This document shows positions 1 to 6,159 of a DNA stretch of 6,233 bases, one piece after another. The notes under the pieces were generated by a model. It saw only the letters and a program-made list of their open reading frames with translations, made no database searches and had not been told where the DNA came from. Within the stretch, counting starts at the first letter, position 1. Every line of letters begins with the position of its first letter. The position numbers were made by a program, and so were the translations under genes. This stretch comes from an uncultured Neomegalonema sp. (GTDB taxonomy: Bacteria > Pseudomonadota > Alphaproteobacteria > Rhodobacterales > Rhodobacteraceae): the NCBI GenBank assembly GCA_937927905.1, contig CALFWP010000034.1:1-6233 (forward strand), written 5' to 3'.

Positions 1-174
1 CGGATAGCGACGCAAAGCATGCTCACCCCGGAACCTTGGCGAAATCGGTCCCTTTTCAAACGGATAGTTGATGGTCGCTTTCGGTTTAAAGAAATACCGC
101 ATTCCGATCTTAAAACCAGCAAAGAAATCAGCGAGCAAAAAGTATCGCGCGGCCTTGTCGAGGGGAATTCCCAT
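1..174 (-). CDS. nuoI: NADH-quinone oxidoreductase subunit I, N-terminal 58 residues (cut by window edge)
   Basis: NuoI is the ferredoxin-like Complex I subunit that carries clusters N6a and N6b and passes electrons toward the quinone site. The visible part begins MGIPLDKAARYFLLADFFAG and continues through a KATINYPFEKGP segment and FRGEHALRRYP, which is the conserved NuoI N-terminus. The two CxxCxxCxxxCP cluster motifs would lie beyond the left edge and cannot be checked. The ATG at 174-172 shares one base with the nuoH stop (TGATG), which suggests translational coupling. A GGAGG at 182-186, seven bases before the ATG and inside the end of nuoH, supports this start. The partial state is due only to the window boundary. 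Identification is confident from the N-terminal motif and the gene order. Confidence 0.95.
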   Translation of the reverse strand, partial: MGIPLDKAARYFLLADFFAGFKIGMRYFFKPKATINYPFEKGPISPRFRGEHALRRYP

Positions 175-1289
175 CAGCTTGCCTCCGAAGGCAGGACAGC
201 TTCAATTTTTTCCGGCTCTGCAACCGGGTCCGATAGATTATCCGGTAAAGAGCCGACGCCGCGCCCCATTTCATGGGCCTCTTCCGTCATGGTCCAGGGG
301 GCAATATCAAACCCCTTCATGACACCGGCTGTAATCACCACAAAGGCCAGTGACAGCGGCAGGAACACTTTCCAGCCGATGCGCATCAGCTGGTCATAGC
401 GGTAGCGGGGTACAATCGCTTTGACCATGGAGAACAGGAAGAAGAAAAACACGATCTTGAGTATGAACCACAATACCCCGTCCGGCAGACCCGGTATCGG
501 TGACAACCAGCCGCCAAAGAACAAAATAGTGGTCAGCGCACACATCATCACAATGTTCATGTATTCGCCGATCATGAACAGCAGATAGGGCGTTGAAGAG
601 TATTCAACCTGATATCCGGCCACCAATTCCGACTCTGCCTCCGGCAGATCAAAAGGCGGACGGTTGGTTTCGGCCAGTGCGGAGATAAAGAACACGACAA
701 ACATCACCGGCTGCTGCCAGAAATACCACCCCGCAAGCCCCCATTCGCTGGACTGGGACAGGACAATATCCGTCAGGTTCAATGATCCGACCATCAAAAG
801 TACGGTGACGATCACAAATCCGATGGAGACTTCATAGCTGACCATCTGTGCCGCAGATCGCAAACCACCGAGGAACGGATATTTGGAATTCGCCGCCCAT
901 CCGCCCATAATCACGCCATAAACGCCAAGGGATGAGATCGCAAACAGGTAAAGGATACCGACGTTCAGATCGGAAATTACCCAACCCTCTGCAAACGGCA
1001 CCACGACCCAGGCAATTACGGCCAGGACGAATGTGATCATCGGTGCCAACAGAAAAACCGTACGGTCCGCGCCGGCCGGAATCACAATCTCTTTCATGAC
1101 GAATTTGAGAAAATCGGCAAAAGATTGCAAAAGTCCCCATGGACCTACGACATTCGGTCCCCGTCTAAGCTGCACCGCTGCCCAGACCTTGCGATCCATA
1201 TATAGCAAAAAGGCAAGCGAAATCAGCAAACATACAAGGACCAGCAGGCATTGGCCTACGATTGTCAGAAAAGTCAGCAGCTCGTCCAT
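174..1289 (-). CDS. nuoH: NADH-quinone oxidoreductase subunit H (Complex I membrane anchor)
   Basis: NuoH is the membrane subunit (ND1 homologue) that joins the peripheral and membrane arms of Complex I and forms part of the quinone chamber. The 371-residue product is strongly hydrophobic with about eight membrane segments. It has the family signatures: DRKVWAAVQLRRGPNVVGPWG at about residues 32-52, AETNRPPFDLPEAESELVAGY at 206-226, and a loop ending EYSSTPYLLFMIGEY near 229-243. The last strong hydrophobic segment ends near residue 324. About 45 polar, acidic residues follow (TMTEEAHEMGRG to the end), a longer tail than in the roughly 325-345-residue homologues I recall. The start MDELLTFLTIVGQ fits the family. 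A GAGGG lies ten bases upstream, inside a small hairpin (1292-1305), and a larger perfect hairpin lies just before that. The gene follows the ADP-ribosylglycohydrolase gene after 112 bp and overlaps nuoI by one base. Confidence 0.98.
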   Translation of the reverse strand: MDELLTFLTIVGQCLLVLVCLLISLAFLLYMDRKVWAAVQLRRGPNVVGPWGLLQSFADFLKFVMKEIVIPAGADRTVFLLAPMITFVLAVIAWVVVPFAEGWVISDLNVGILYLFAISSLGVYGVIMGGWAANSKYPFLGGLRSAAQMVSYEVSIGFVIVTVLLMVGSLNLTDIVLSQSSEWGLAGWYFWQQPVMFVVFFISALAETNRPPFDLPEAESELVAGYQVEYSSTPYLLFMIGEYMNIVMMCALTTILFFGGWLSPIPGLPDGVLWFILKIVFFFFLFSMVKAIVPRYRYDQLMRIGWKVFLPLSLAFVVITAGVMKGFDIAPWTMTEEAHEMGRGVGSLPDNLSDPVAEPEKIEAVLPSEAS

Positions 1290-1291
1290 TC

Positions 1292-1305
1292 AGAGGCATC
1301 CCTCT
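1292..1305 (-). promoter_or_regulatory. Small hairpin enclosing the nuoH ribosome binding site
   Basis: Read on the minus strand this is AGAGG-GATG-CCTCT, a perfect 5-bp stem with a 4-base loop. It covers the only Shine-Dalgarno-like sequence (GAGGG) before the nuoH ATG at 1289. If the stem forms in the transcript it would hide the binding site. The stem is short, so its effect is inferred and may be slight. It lies directly beside the larger inverted repeat at 1306-1324. Confidence 0.45.
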
Positions 1306-1324
1306 CACAGTCCGTTGGACTGTG
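1306..1324 (-). repeat. Perfect inverted repeat (8-bp arms, 3-base loop) upstream of nuoH
   Basis: The plus strand reads CACAGTCCGTTGGACTGTG; the arms CACAGTCC and GGACTGTG are exact reverse complements. In the nuoH transcript it would form a stable hairpin ending 16 bases before the start codon. No run of U follows on either strand, so it does not look like an intrinsic terminator. A second GGAC copy just outside it (GTCC at 1325-1328 region of the plus strand, spaced by TGT) could pair with the upstream arm instead, giving a smaller alternative hairpin. It could act as an RNA processing or stability element, part of a translation switch, or a DNA operator. The function is not known. Confidence 0.6.
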
Positions 1325-1401
1325 TCCGGTTCAATTATTTTCCGACTGTCTAGGCGCGTTAGCCTGAGGATACCAGCCCAAAAGAGTCGCAATTGACCAC
1401 A

Positions 1402-2343
1402 TCAAGGTGACTTTTTCACAAGTGCGGCAATCTCGGCGCTCAGATCGGCATGACTGGCGAGCTGTGACACCCATTCTTCAGGTACACCGGCACCACCCAT
1501 TCCATAAGCAGAAGCGAACACAGCACCAAGTACCGGGGCACGTCCGCAACTGTCACCGCCCGCCAGAATATTGCGGTTGATTGCATCGGTATATGTTCTG
1601 GCTTTTGCGCAAATTTGAAAAATTACCGGCAGAGCCTGCGCCAGAGAGCACGCGCGGCCAACCTCGCCGGCAAAAGCCACAGTGTCTTTTTGCTTTGATT
1701 GCACAGCATTGAGAAGTGCAAGAGCAACATCGCCACTCATTTTTGAGGATGCGGTTAAAGCCGCTTCGCGCGGTGACATACCGTCATAAGCCGAGCGGAG
1801 CAGATATGCCGCCGCCGGTCCCCATGATGCGGCTGTTTCGGTTACACTGGTTACGGCGATCACCGCGTCAATATCCTCATCCGTGGTTCCCTGCTGTAAC
1901 ATAACGGCAGGAAACCGTGCGACAGCAGGGACCTGATCATCGTTCGTGCCGGACGGATTGCGCTTTCCTTCGGCAAGGTTGGCCAGCGTCCCCTTTGTTG
2001 CCTTATCCATATATCCGGTCCAGCTCCCCTCTGCGCCGAATGTGGCGGCAAAGCGATTCTGAAAATCCGTAATATCGAAACGGCCATCTGTTGCAGCCAT
2101 GGATTGTACTGCAACACGCAGTTGCGCACCGTATTGCGAAGCATCACCGGCCCGGCGGCCCGCATGTACGAAAACGCCCTTATATCCTTCAAAATCCGAC
2201 GCATCAGGCGTGCGGAATGCCGGACTCTCTCCGGCAAGCTTCGCTATACGGTCCGGATCATAAAGCCAGTGAAACCCAAGCGCCGCCGCATCCGCGACGT
2301 ATCCCCCCATCAGACCATTGGCCACCCGTTTTTTGCGCACCAT
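1402..2343 (-). CDS. ADP-ribosylglycohydrolase-family protein (crystallin-J1-like, altered metal site)
   Basis: The family (ARH/DraG fold, Pfam ADP_ribosyl_GH) removes ADP-ribose from proteins or small molecules using two Mg ions; the J1 crystallins are a related branch. The 313-residue product shows the family layout: LMGGYVADAAALGFHWLYD at residues 11-29, GDASQYGAQ at 66-74 where classical enzymes have a DDT-type metal motif, SCxxAQALPV-like text at 232-240, NILAGGDSCGRAPVLGA at 258-274 and a VPEEW at 287-291. In classical members the GGD motif continues with another acidic residue (GGDTD); here it is GGDSC, as I recall for J1-like proteins. Activity and substrate are therefore uncertain. 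No signal peptide or membrane segment is visible, so it is probably cytoplasmic. The ATG at 2343 gives a start just ahead of the conserved region, but its ribosome binding site is weak; Met12 is an unlikely alternative because it would cut into the first motif. It lies between an exported-protein gene and nuoH, all on one strand. Confidence 0.85.
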   Translation of the reverse strand: MVRKKRVANGLMGGYVADAAALGFHWLYDPDRIAKLAGESPAFRTPDASDFEGYKGVFVHAGRRAGDASQYGAQLRVAVQSMAATDGRFDITDFQNRFAATFGAEGSWTGYMDKATKGTLANLAEGKRNPSGTNDDQVPAVARFPAVMLQQGTTDEDIDAVIAVTSVTETAASWGPAAAYLLRSAYDGMSPREAALTASSKMSGDVALALLNAVQSKQKDTVAFAGEVGRACSLAQALPVIFQICAKARTYTDAINRNILAGGDSCGRAPVLGAVFASAYGMGGAGVPEEWVSQLASHADLSAEIAALVKKSP

Positions 2344-2436
2344 CCCTAAATCTTTCTATCAGATCCGTAAGAGGCTGCTTTGATAGCGGAAACCAAAGTC
2401 ATTACAACCGCGTATCCACGATTACGTAACCTTAAG

Positions 2437-2796
2437 TTAACAGGATGCAGAAACGGTCAGGATTTGCCTGTTAAAAGAGTTGGCGGTGTAGACTTGTGCC
2501 TCGCCTTTGAATGTGAATGTTTTACCATCATAAGAACCGGTCCGGTCTGCGACCTGGGCAAGCGTATCATCCACACGGAAACCGACGGATTTCACTTCTC
2601 CGTTAAAAGCACCTAGCTGCAACAGACGCGTGGCAGAGGTAGACCTGGCTTGAATACTGAACGAACCTGAACTGCCTGAACACGTGACTGTGTCAAGGGT
2701 GTAGGATTCGCCGCCGAGAGTTACAGTTGCGGCGGCATAAGCATGAAATGGTGTCGCAAAGACCATTATAGCCGACAAAAGGGCGAGTCTTTTCAT
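2437..2796 (-). CDS. Small exported protein with LpqH-like (19-kDa antigen) sequence pattern
   Basis: The 119-residue product begins with a clear Sec signal peptide: MKRLA, a hydrophobic stretch, then HAYA before AATV. Cleavage after Ala21 is likely, leaving about 98 residues in the periplasm or outside the cell. No cysteine follows the cleavage site, so it is not a typical lipoprotein. The mature part has exactly two cysteines, Cys39 and the last residue Cys119, which probably form a disulfide. Its pattern (VTLGGESYTLDTVTCSG, then GEVKSVGF, then FTFKGEAQ, ending in a strand and Cys) recalls the mycobacterial 19-kDa antigen LpqH, including an EVKSVG stretch, although LpqH is a lipoprotein. 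This is a comparison from memory and the function is unknown. The start is secured by GGGAGG at 2802-2807, five bases before the ATG. It follows nuoG after 144 bp and precedes the ADP-ribosylglycohydrolase gene by 93 bp. Confidence 0.8.
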   Translation of the reverse strand: MKRLALLSAIMVFATPFHAYAAATVTLGGESYTLDTVTCSGSSGSFSIQARSTSATRLLQLGAFNGEVKSVGFRVDDTLAQVADRTGSYDGKTFTFKGEAQVYTANSFNRQILTVSASC

Positions 2797-2846
2797 GAAA
2801 ACCTCCCAAAAGGTTGCTAAATGAACAACAATGAAATCGGTTATTT

Positions 2847-2875
2847 ATTACATGTGAAATTTGCAGCCGATTCAA
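2847..2875 (-). promoter_or_regulatory. Candidate sigma70-type promoter for the small exported protein gene
   Basis: On the minus strand a -35-like TTGAAT (2875-2870) and a -10-like TGTAAT (2852-2847) are separated by exactly 17 bases. They match the consensus at 4 of 6 and 5 of 6 positions. Transcription would begin near 2840, leaving an untranslated leader of about 44 bases containing the strong GGGAGG site. The -35 box overlaps a GANTC site (plus-strand GATTC, 2869-2873), the CcrM methylation target, which could make the promoter sensitive to methylation and GcrA. This is predicted from sequence alone. Confidence 0.5.
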
Positions 2876-2940
2876 GGGTCGGCGCAAGACATCTTTTTGC
2901 GATCCGAAAACGTTATTCAGAGATTTTTCCGGCAGGCAGC

Positions 2941-5004
2941 CTATTCAGCCGCCAGTACCGTGGTTTTTTCACGCGCCAGACGCGAGCATTCCGCCATAGT
3001 CTCTGATGCACGCGCTATTGCATTGGTCATGTAGAAATCATCAACCGGACATATGAACGGCATATCATTTATGCGACCTGTCCCGACCGGCTGCCATTCT
3101 GCAGGTGTAATTGTATTCATGCTTTGCAGGTGCGGCACTTTTTCAAACAGAGCTTTGCGCAACTGTTCAATGGAATCAAATGGTAAAGGTTCGCCGGTCC
3201 TTTCGGATAGTGCGCGAATAATGGCCCAGTCCTCTTTCGCCTCTCCGGGAGGGAAAGCAGCGCGATAGGCCATTTGAGGACGCCCTTCAGTATTTACATA
3301 AATACCGGATTGCTCCACATAAGATGCAGACGGCAGGATCACATCAGCCCGATGCGCACCGGCATCTCCGTGATGACCCTGATAGATGACAAAGGCCTGA
3401 CCCAGCGTTTCCATGTCAATCTCATCAGCGCCGAGCAGATAGACAACCTCCACAGCACCGGTTGCAGCACCGACCAGGATTCCGGCGGTGTCCCGTCCGC
3501 CCTCTTCCGGCAGACAGTCTGCTTCCATACCCCCCACACGGGACGCAGCGCTATGCAGCATGGAGAACCGGCCCCCGATTTTTTGTGCAAGCGCCATGGC
3601 CGCGCCGAGCACAGCCTCACCATCATCACGCGCTGTGGCACCAACACCAAGAATGATAAGCGGATTTTTCGCACCCGAGAGAGTCTCACGGTAAAACGCA
3701 CTGTTCTCCAGTGTATACAACGCCTCCCCACCCGTACCGATGTGATGCGCAGTATATGTCAGGTCAACGGCCTCACCGATCACACCCACTTCAGTACCCG
3801 TCAACCATGCCTTACGGATGCGGGCATTCAGAACAGGCGATTCTTTGCGCGGGTTGGTGCCGATCAGCAAAATGGCATCCGCGTCTTCAATACCCTCAAT
3901 GGTCGAATTAAAGAGCCATGCCGAACGGTTACCTGCAGGGAGCTTTGCCCCGTCCTGGCGGCAGTCAACATTCGGGGACCCGATCCCGTTCATAAATGCC
4001 TTAAGTGCAAACATCGCCTCGGTAGAAACCAGATCACCGGCAATTGCTGCAACCTTCTCCGGCGCAATTCCGCTGAGTTTTTCGCTGATCGCGGCAAAGG
4101 CTTCATCCCAGCTTGCCGGTGTCAGTTTGCCGTTCTTGCGCACATAAGGTTGATCAAGCCTCTGGCGGGCCAAGCCGTCACAGGCAAAGCGCGTTTTATC
4201 GGAAATCCATTCCTCATTTACCCCGTCATGATTGAGTGGCATCACCCGCATCACCTGTGTGCCCTTCGCATCAATGCGGATATTGGATCCGAGTGCATCC
4301 ATGACATCAACGGTTTCGGTTTTTCGCAGCTCCCAAGGGCGGGCATTAAAGGCATATGGACGCGAGGTCAGCGCGCCGACCGGACACAGGTCAATCACAT
4401 TTCCCTGAAGCTCGGAGGTCAGGGCCGCGTCGAGGTAACTGACAATTTCCGCATCTTCCCCGCGTCCCGTACACCCCATCTCCGGCACGCCGGCAATCTC
4501 GGTCGCAAACCGCACACAACGGGTGCATTGGATACAGCGTGTCATATGAGTTTTGATCAGCGGGCCGAGATTAATTTCATTCATCGCACGCTTGGCCTCG
4601 GTAAAGCGACTGAAATCCGCGCCGTAGGCCATGGCCTGATCCTGCAGATCGCATTCTCCGCCCTGATCGCATATCGGACAATCCAGCGGGTGATTAATGA
4701 GCAAAAACTCCATCACACCTTCACGGGCCTGCTTCACCACTGGCGAGTTCGTGCGGATTTCCGGAGGCTGACCATCCGGGCCACCGCGCAGATCCTTAAC
4801 CTGCATCGCACAGGAGGCCATAGGCTTGGGCGCACCGACCGCTTCAATCAAGCACATGCGGCAGTTCCCAGCAATGGACAGGCGCTCGTGATAACAAAAA
4901 CGCGGAATCTCTTTTCCCGCAACTTCACAAGCCTGAAGCACAGTCAGGTCAGGGTCCAGCTCGTGCTCTACCCCGTCAATCACCAGCTTACGCAGATCAC
5001 TCAT
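2941..5004 (-). CDS. nuoG: NADH-quinone oxidoreductase subunit G (iron-sulfur subunit of Complex I)
   Basis: NuoG is the large iron-sulfur subunit of the Complex I peripheral arm that carries electrons from the NuoE/NuoF module toward NuoI. The 687-residue length is normal for alphaproteobacteria. A ferredoxin-type domain has the [2Fe-2S] ligands Cys37, Cys48, Cys51 and Cys65. The His-Cys3 N5 site is His105, Cys109, Cys112 and Cys118 (HPLDCPICDQGGEC). The N4 [4Fe-4S] site is Cys157, Cys160, Cys163 and Cys207 (RCIQCTRC, CPVGAL). From about residue 225 it becomes a molybdopterin-oxidoreductase-like domain. The extra N7 cluster of E. coli is absent: only the last ligand position (Cys275) remains. 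The protein ends normally with FYMTNAIARASETMAEC and a short tail. GGAGG at 5010-5014, five bases before the ATG, supports the start. A 24-codon reading frame upstream overlaps it by ATGA. The gene directly upstream is a transporter permease rather than nuoF. Confidence 0.98.
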   Translation of the reverse strand: MSDLRKLVIDGVEHELDPDLTVLQACEVAGKEIPRFCYHERLSIAGNCRMCLIEAVGAPKPMASCAMQVKDLRGGPDGQPPEIRTNSPVVKQAREGVMEFLLINHPLDCPICDQGGECDLQDQAMAYGADFSRFTEAKRAMNEINLGPLIKTHMTRCIQCTRCVRFATEIAGVPEMGCTGRGEDAEIVSYLDAALTSELQGNVIDLCPVGALTSRPYAFNARPWELRKTETVDVMDALGSNIRIDAKGTQVMRVMPLNHDGVNEEWISDKTRFACDGLARQRLDQPYVRKNGKLTPASWDEAFAAISEKLSGIAPEKVAAIAGDLVSTEAMFALKAFMNGIGSPNVDCRQDGAKLPAGNRSAWLFNSTIEGIEDADAILLIGTNPRKESPVLNARIRKAWLTGTEVGVIGEAVDLTYTAHHIGTGGEALYTLENSAFYRETLSGAKNPLIILGVGATARDDGEAVLGAAMALAQKIGGRFSMLHSAASRVGGMEADCLPEEGGRDTAGILVGAATGAVEVVYLLGADEIDMETLGQAFVIYQGHHGDAGAHRADVILPSASYVEQSGIYVNTEGRPQMAYRAAFPPGEAKEDWAIIRALSERTGEPLPFDSIEQLRKALFEKVPHLQSMNTITPAEWQPVGTGRINDMPFICPVDDFYMTNAIARASETMAECSRLAREKTTVLAAE

Positions 5005-5075
5005 GTCAGCCTCCGATATTCCGGTTGCCTTTCACCATATTGCAGGACGGATTGAAAGACCCCGTATGCGCGCAT
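5001..5075 (-). other. Possible 24-codon leader reading frame overlapping the nuoG start
   Basis: A minus-strand ATG at 5075 opens a frame beginning MRAYGVFQSVLQYGE. It ends in TGA at 5003-5001, overlapping the nuoG ATG as ATGA, a common layout for translational coupling. No clear ribosome binding site precedes the ATG and the peptide resembles nothing I know. The nuoG Shine-Dalgarno lies inside this frame. It may be a chance open frame. Confidence 0.2.
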
Positions 5076-5183
5076 TGTGCAATTAATCCGCTGCGACTGT
5101 ACCGGTCATAGTCTATTTACTGTCCCTGGATACATCCTGGGCTTGAGGCATTACATCTCCGGCACAGTTTATAATCTCCGCTA

Positions 5184-6005
5184 TCAGCTTTTGAGCCGGT
5201 AACCGCTGCGGAACATCCATAGGCAAACTGCCCACAAAACAACACAAATAACCGCGGAAACTGCCGCACCAATCCACGGATCCGTTTCACCGGTCCCCAG
5301 AATGCCCCAGCGAAATCCGTCAATCAGAAAGTGAATCGGATTCCAGGATGAAATGCCGGACCATGGATCAGGTAATTCGCTCACCTTGTAAAATGTGCCG
5401 GATAGAAACGCCAACGGGGTCACAATGAAATTCGTAACAGCTGCGGTGTGGTCGAATTTTTCAGCCCAAATTCCGGTCATCACTCCCAGCAACGAGAGGA
5501 TCAACGCGCCGGTAAAAGCGAAATATGCAGCCCAATACGGATTAACTACCCCTACCCCCACAAACGGAAAAATCAGAATTAAAGAAGCAAAAGCAACGCA
5601 TAATCCGCGTGTTACGCCGCCAAGGGCGTATGCAGACGTTAGCTCTCCGGCAGAGAGCGGCGGCATCAGCACATCGACAATATTGCCTTGTACCTTACCT
5701 ACCACAATCGAGGATGACGAATTGGCAAAGGCATTTTGGATTACGGCCATCATAACAATGCCCGGAGCCAGGAACGCCGCAAAAGGCATCCCGTCCACCT
5801 CTCCGCGCCGCTCTGCCAAAGCGAGCGTAAATACTGCCATAAAAAGCGCAGCTGTTGCAACCGGCGCGACGATAGTCTGCATGTAGACCTTGAAAAACCT
5901 GTGAACTTCCTTTTCGTACAGCGTCCACATTCCAAGCCAGTTTACGCGGCCAAATCGCCTTTGCCCCATCGGTGTGTGCTGTACCGGCTTAACTTGTGAT
6001 GTCAT
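5184..6005 (-). CDS. ABC-2 family transporter permease
   Basis: This is the membrane part of an ABC-2 type transporter (the family of YadH, NodJ and drug or polysaccharide exporters). It needs a separate ATP-binding subunit, which is not in the window. The 273-residue product has a soluble N-terminus with WTLYEKEVHRFFKVY at about 27-41, then about six membrane segments near residues 44-64, 75-95, 126-150, 158-178, 188-206 and 242-266. Family features include FLAPGIVMMAVIQNAFANSS after segment 1, a KVQGNIVDVLMPPLS loop, and FLSGTFYKVSELP followed by NPIHFLIDGFRWG near the C-terminus. The substrate cannot be told. The ATG at 6005 has only a distant AAGG before it; Met13 or Met26 are alternative starts, and the family-conserved region begins around residue 21. 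It is divergent from gcrA and ends 179 bp before nuoG on the same strand. Confidence 0.9.
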   Translation of the reverse strand: MTSQVKPVQHTPMGQRRFGRVNWLGMWTLYEKEVHRFFKVYMQTIVAPVATAALFMAVFTLALAERRGEVDGMPFAAFLAPGIVMMAVIQNAFANSSSSIVVGKVQGNIVDVLMPPLSAGELTSAYALGGVTRGLCVAFASLILIFPFVGVGVVNPYWAAYFAFTGALILSLLGVMTGIWAEKFDHTAAVTNFIVTPLAFLSGTFYKVSELPDPWSGISSWNPIHFLIDGFRWGILGTGETDPWIGAAVSAVICVVLWAVCLWMFRSGYRLKS

Positions 6006-6020
6006 TTTGACAAAAACCTT

Positions 6021-6048
6021 TTGAATTAAAAAGTTTACAAGGTATAAT
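6021..6048 (+). promoter_or_regulatory. Candidate gcrA promoter
   Basis: TTGAAT at 6021-6026 and a perfect TATAAT at 6043-6048 are separated by 16 bases on the plus strand. Transcription would start near 6055, giving a leader of about 105 bases before the gcrA ATG. The GANTC palindrome at 6064-6074 would lie about 10-20 bases inside the transcript. The element also sits only 16 bases from the start of the divergent permease gene, so it may influence both genes. Predicted from sequence only. Confidence 0.55.
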
Positions 6049-6063
6049 GGATGCGCAGAATGG

Positions 6064-6074
6064 CACGAGTCGTG
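6064..6074. promoter_or_regulatory. Palindrome CACGAGTCGTG centred on a GANTC methylation site
   Basis: The arms CACGA and TCGTG are perfect inverted repeats around a central G. The middle five bases GAGTC (6067-6071) are a GANTC site, the target of the cell-cycle methylase CcrM in alphaproteobacteria. GcrA is known in Caulobacter to act with sigma70 at promoters bearing methylated GANTC. Its position just after the predicted gcrA start would suit autoregulation or binding of another dimeric regulator. The role is inferred. Confidence 0.45.
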
Positions 6075-6159
6075 TAATAGATGTCATACTCTCGACAAAC
6101 ATCTGCTGAATATGTGATAGTTTCATATATTGCCGGTCTTTTATAAATAAGGGGCTTCT

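Noticed and set aside
1165..1392. 75-codon minus-strand frame across the nuoH start
   Set aside because: It overlaps conserved NuoH sequence in another frame, has no recognisable motif, and its start lacks a ribosome binding site.
2860..2885. Stem GCCGA/TCGGC after nuoG as a terminator
   Set aside because: The stem has only five pairs with an 8-base loop, no U run follows, and it overlaps the better promoter candidate.
3274..5055. 593-codon open frame on the plus strand, antisense to nuoG
   Set aside because: Its translation is rich in Arg, His, Thr and Cys without domain features, while the opposite strand encodes full NuoG with all cluster ligands. It is a shadow caused by the codon bias of nuoG.
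5161..5175. TATAAA on the minus strand as a -10 box for nuoG
   Set aside because: No acceptable -35 sequence lies 16-18 bases upstream.
6007..6012. Perfect TTGACA that could be a -35 box for gcrA
   Set aside because: It is 30 bases from the TATAAT at 6043, too far, and no -10-like sequence lies at 16-18 bases.
6026..6040. CtrA-like site TTAA-N7-ACAA upstream of gcrA
   Set aside because: The second half-site mismatches the TTAA consensus at two of four bases, so it cannot be supported.
6142..6147. TATAAA as a second gcrA -10 box
   Set aside because: No -35-like sequence at the right distance, and the start would fall within the Shine-Dalgarno.
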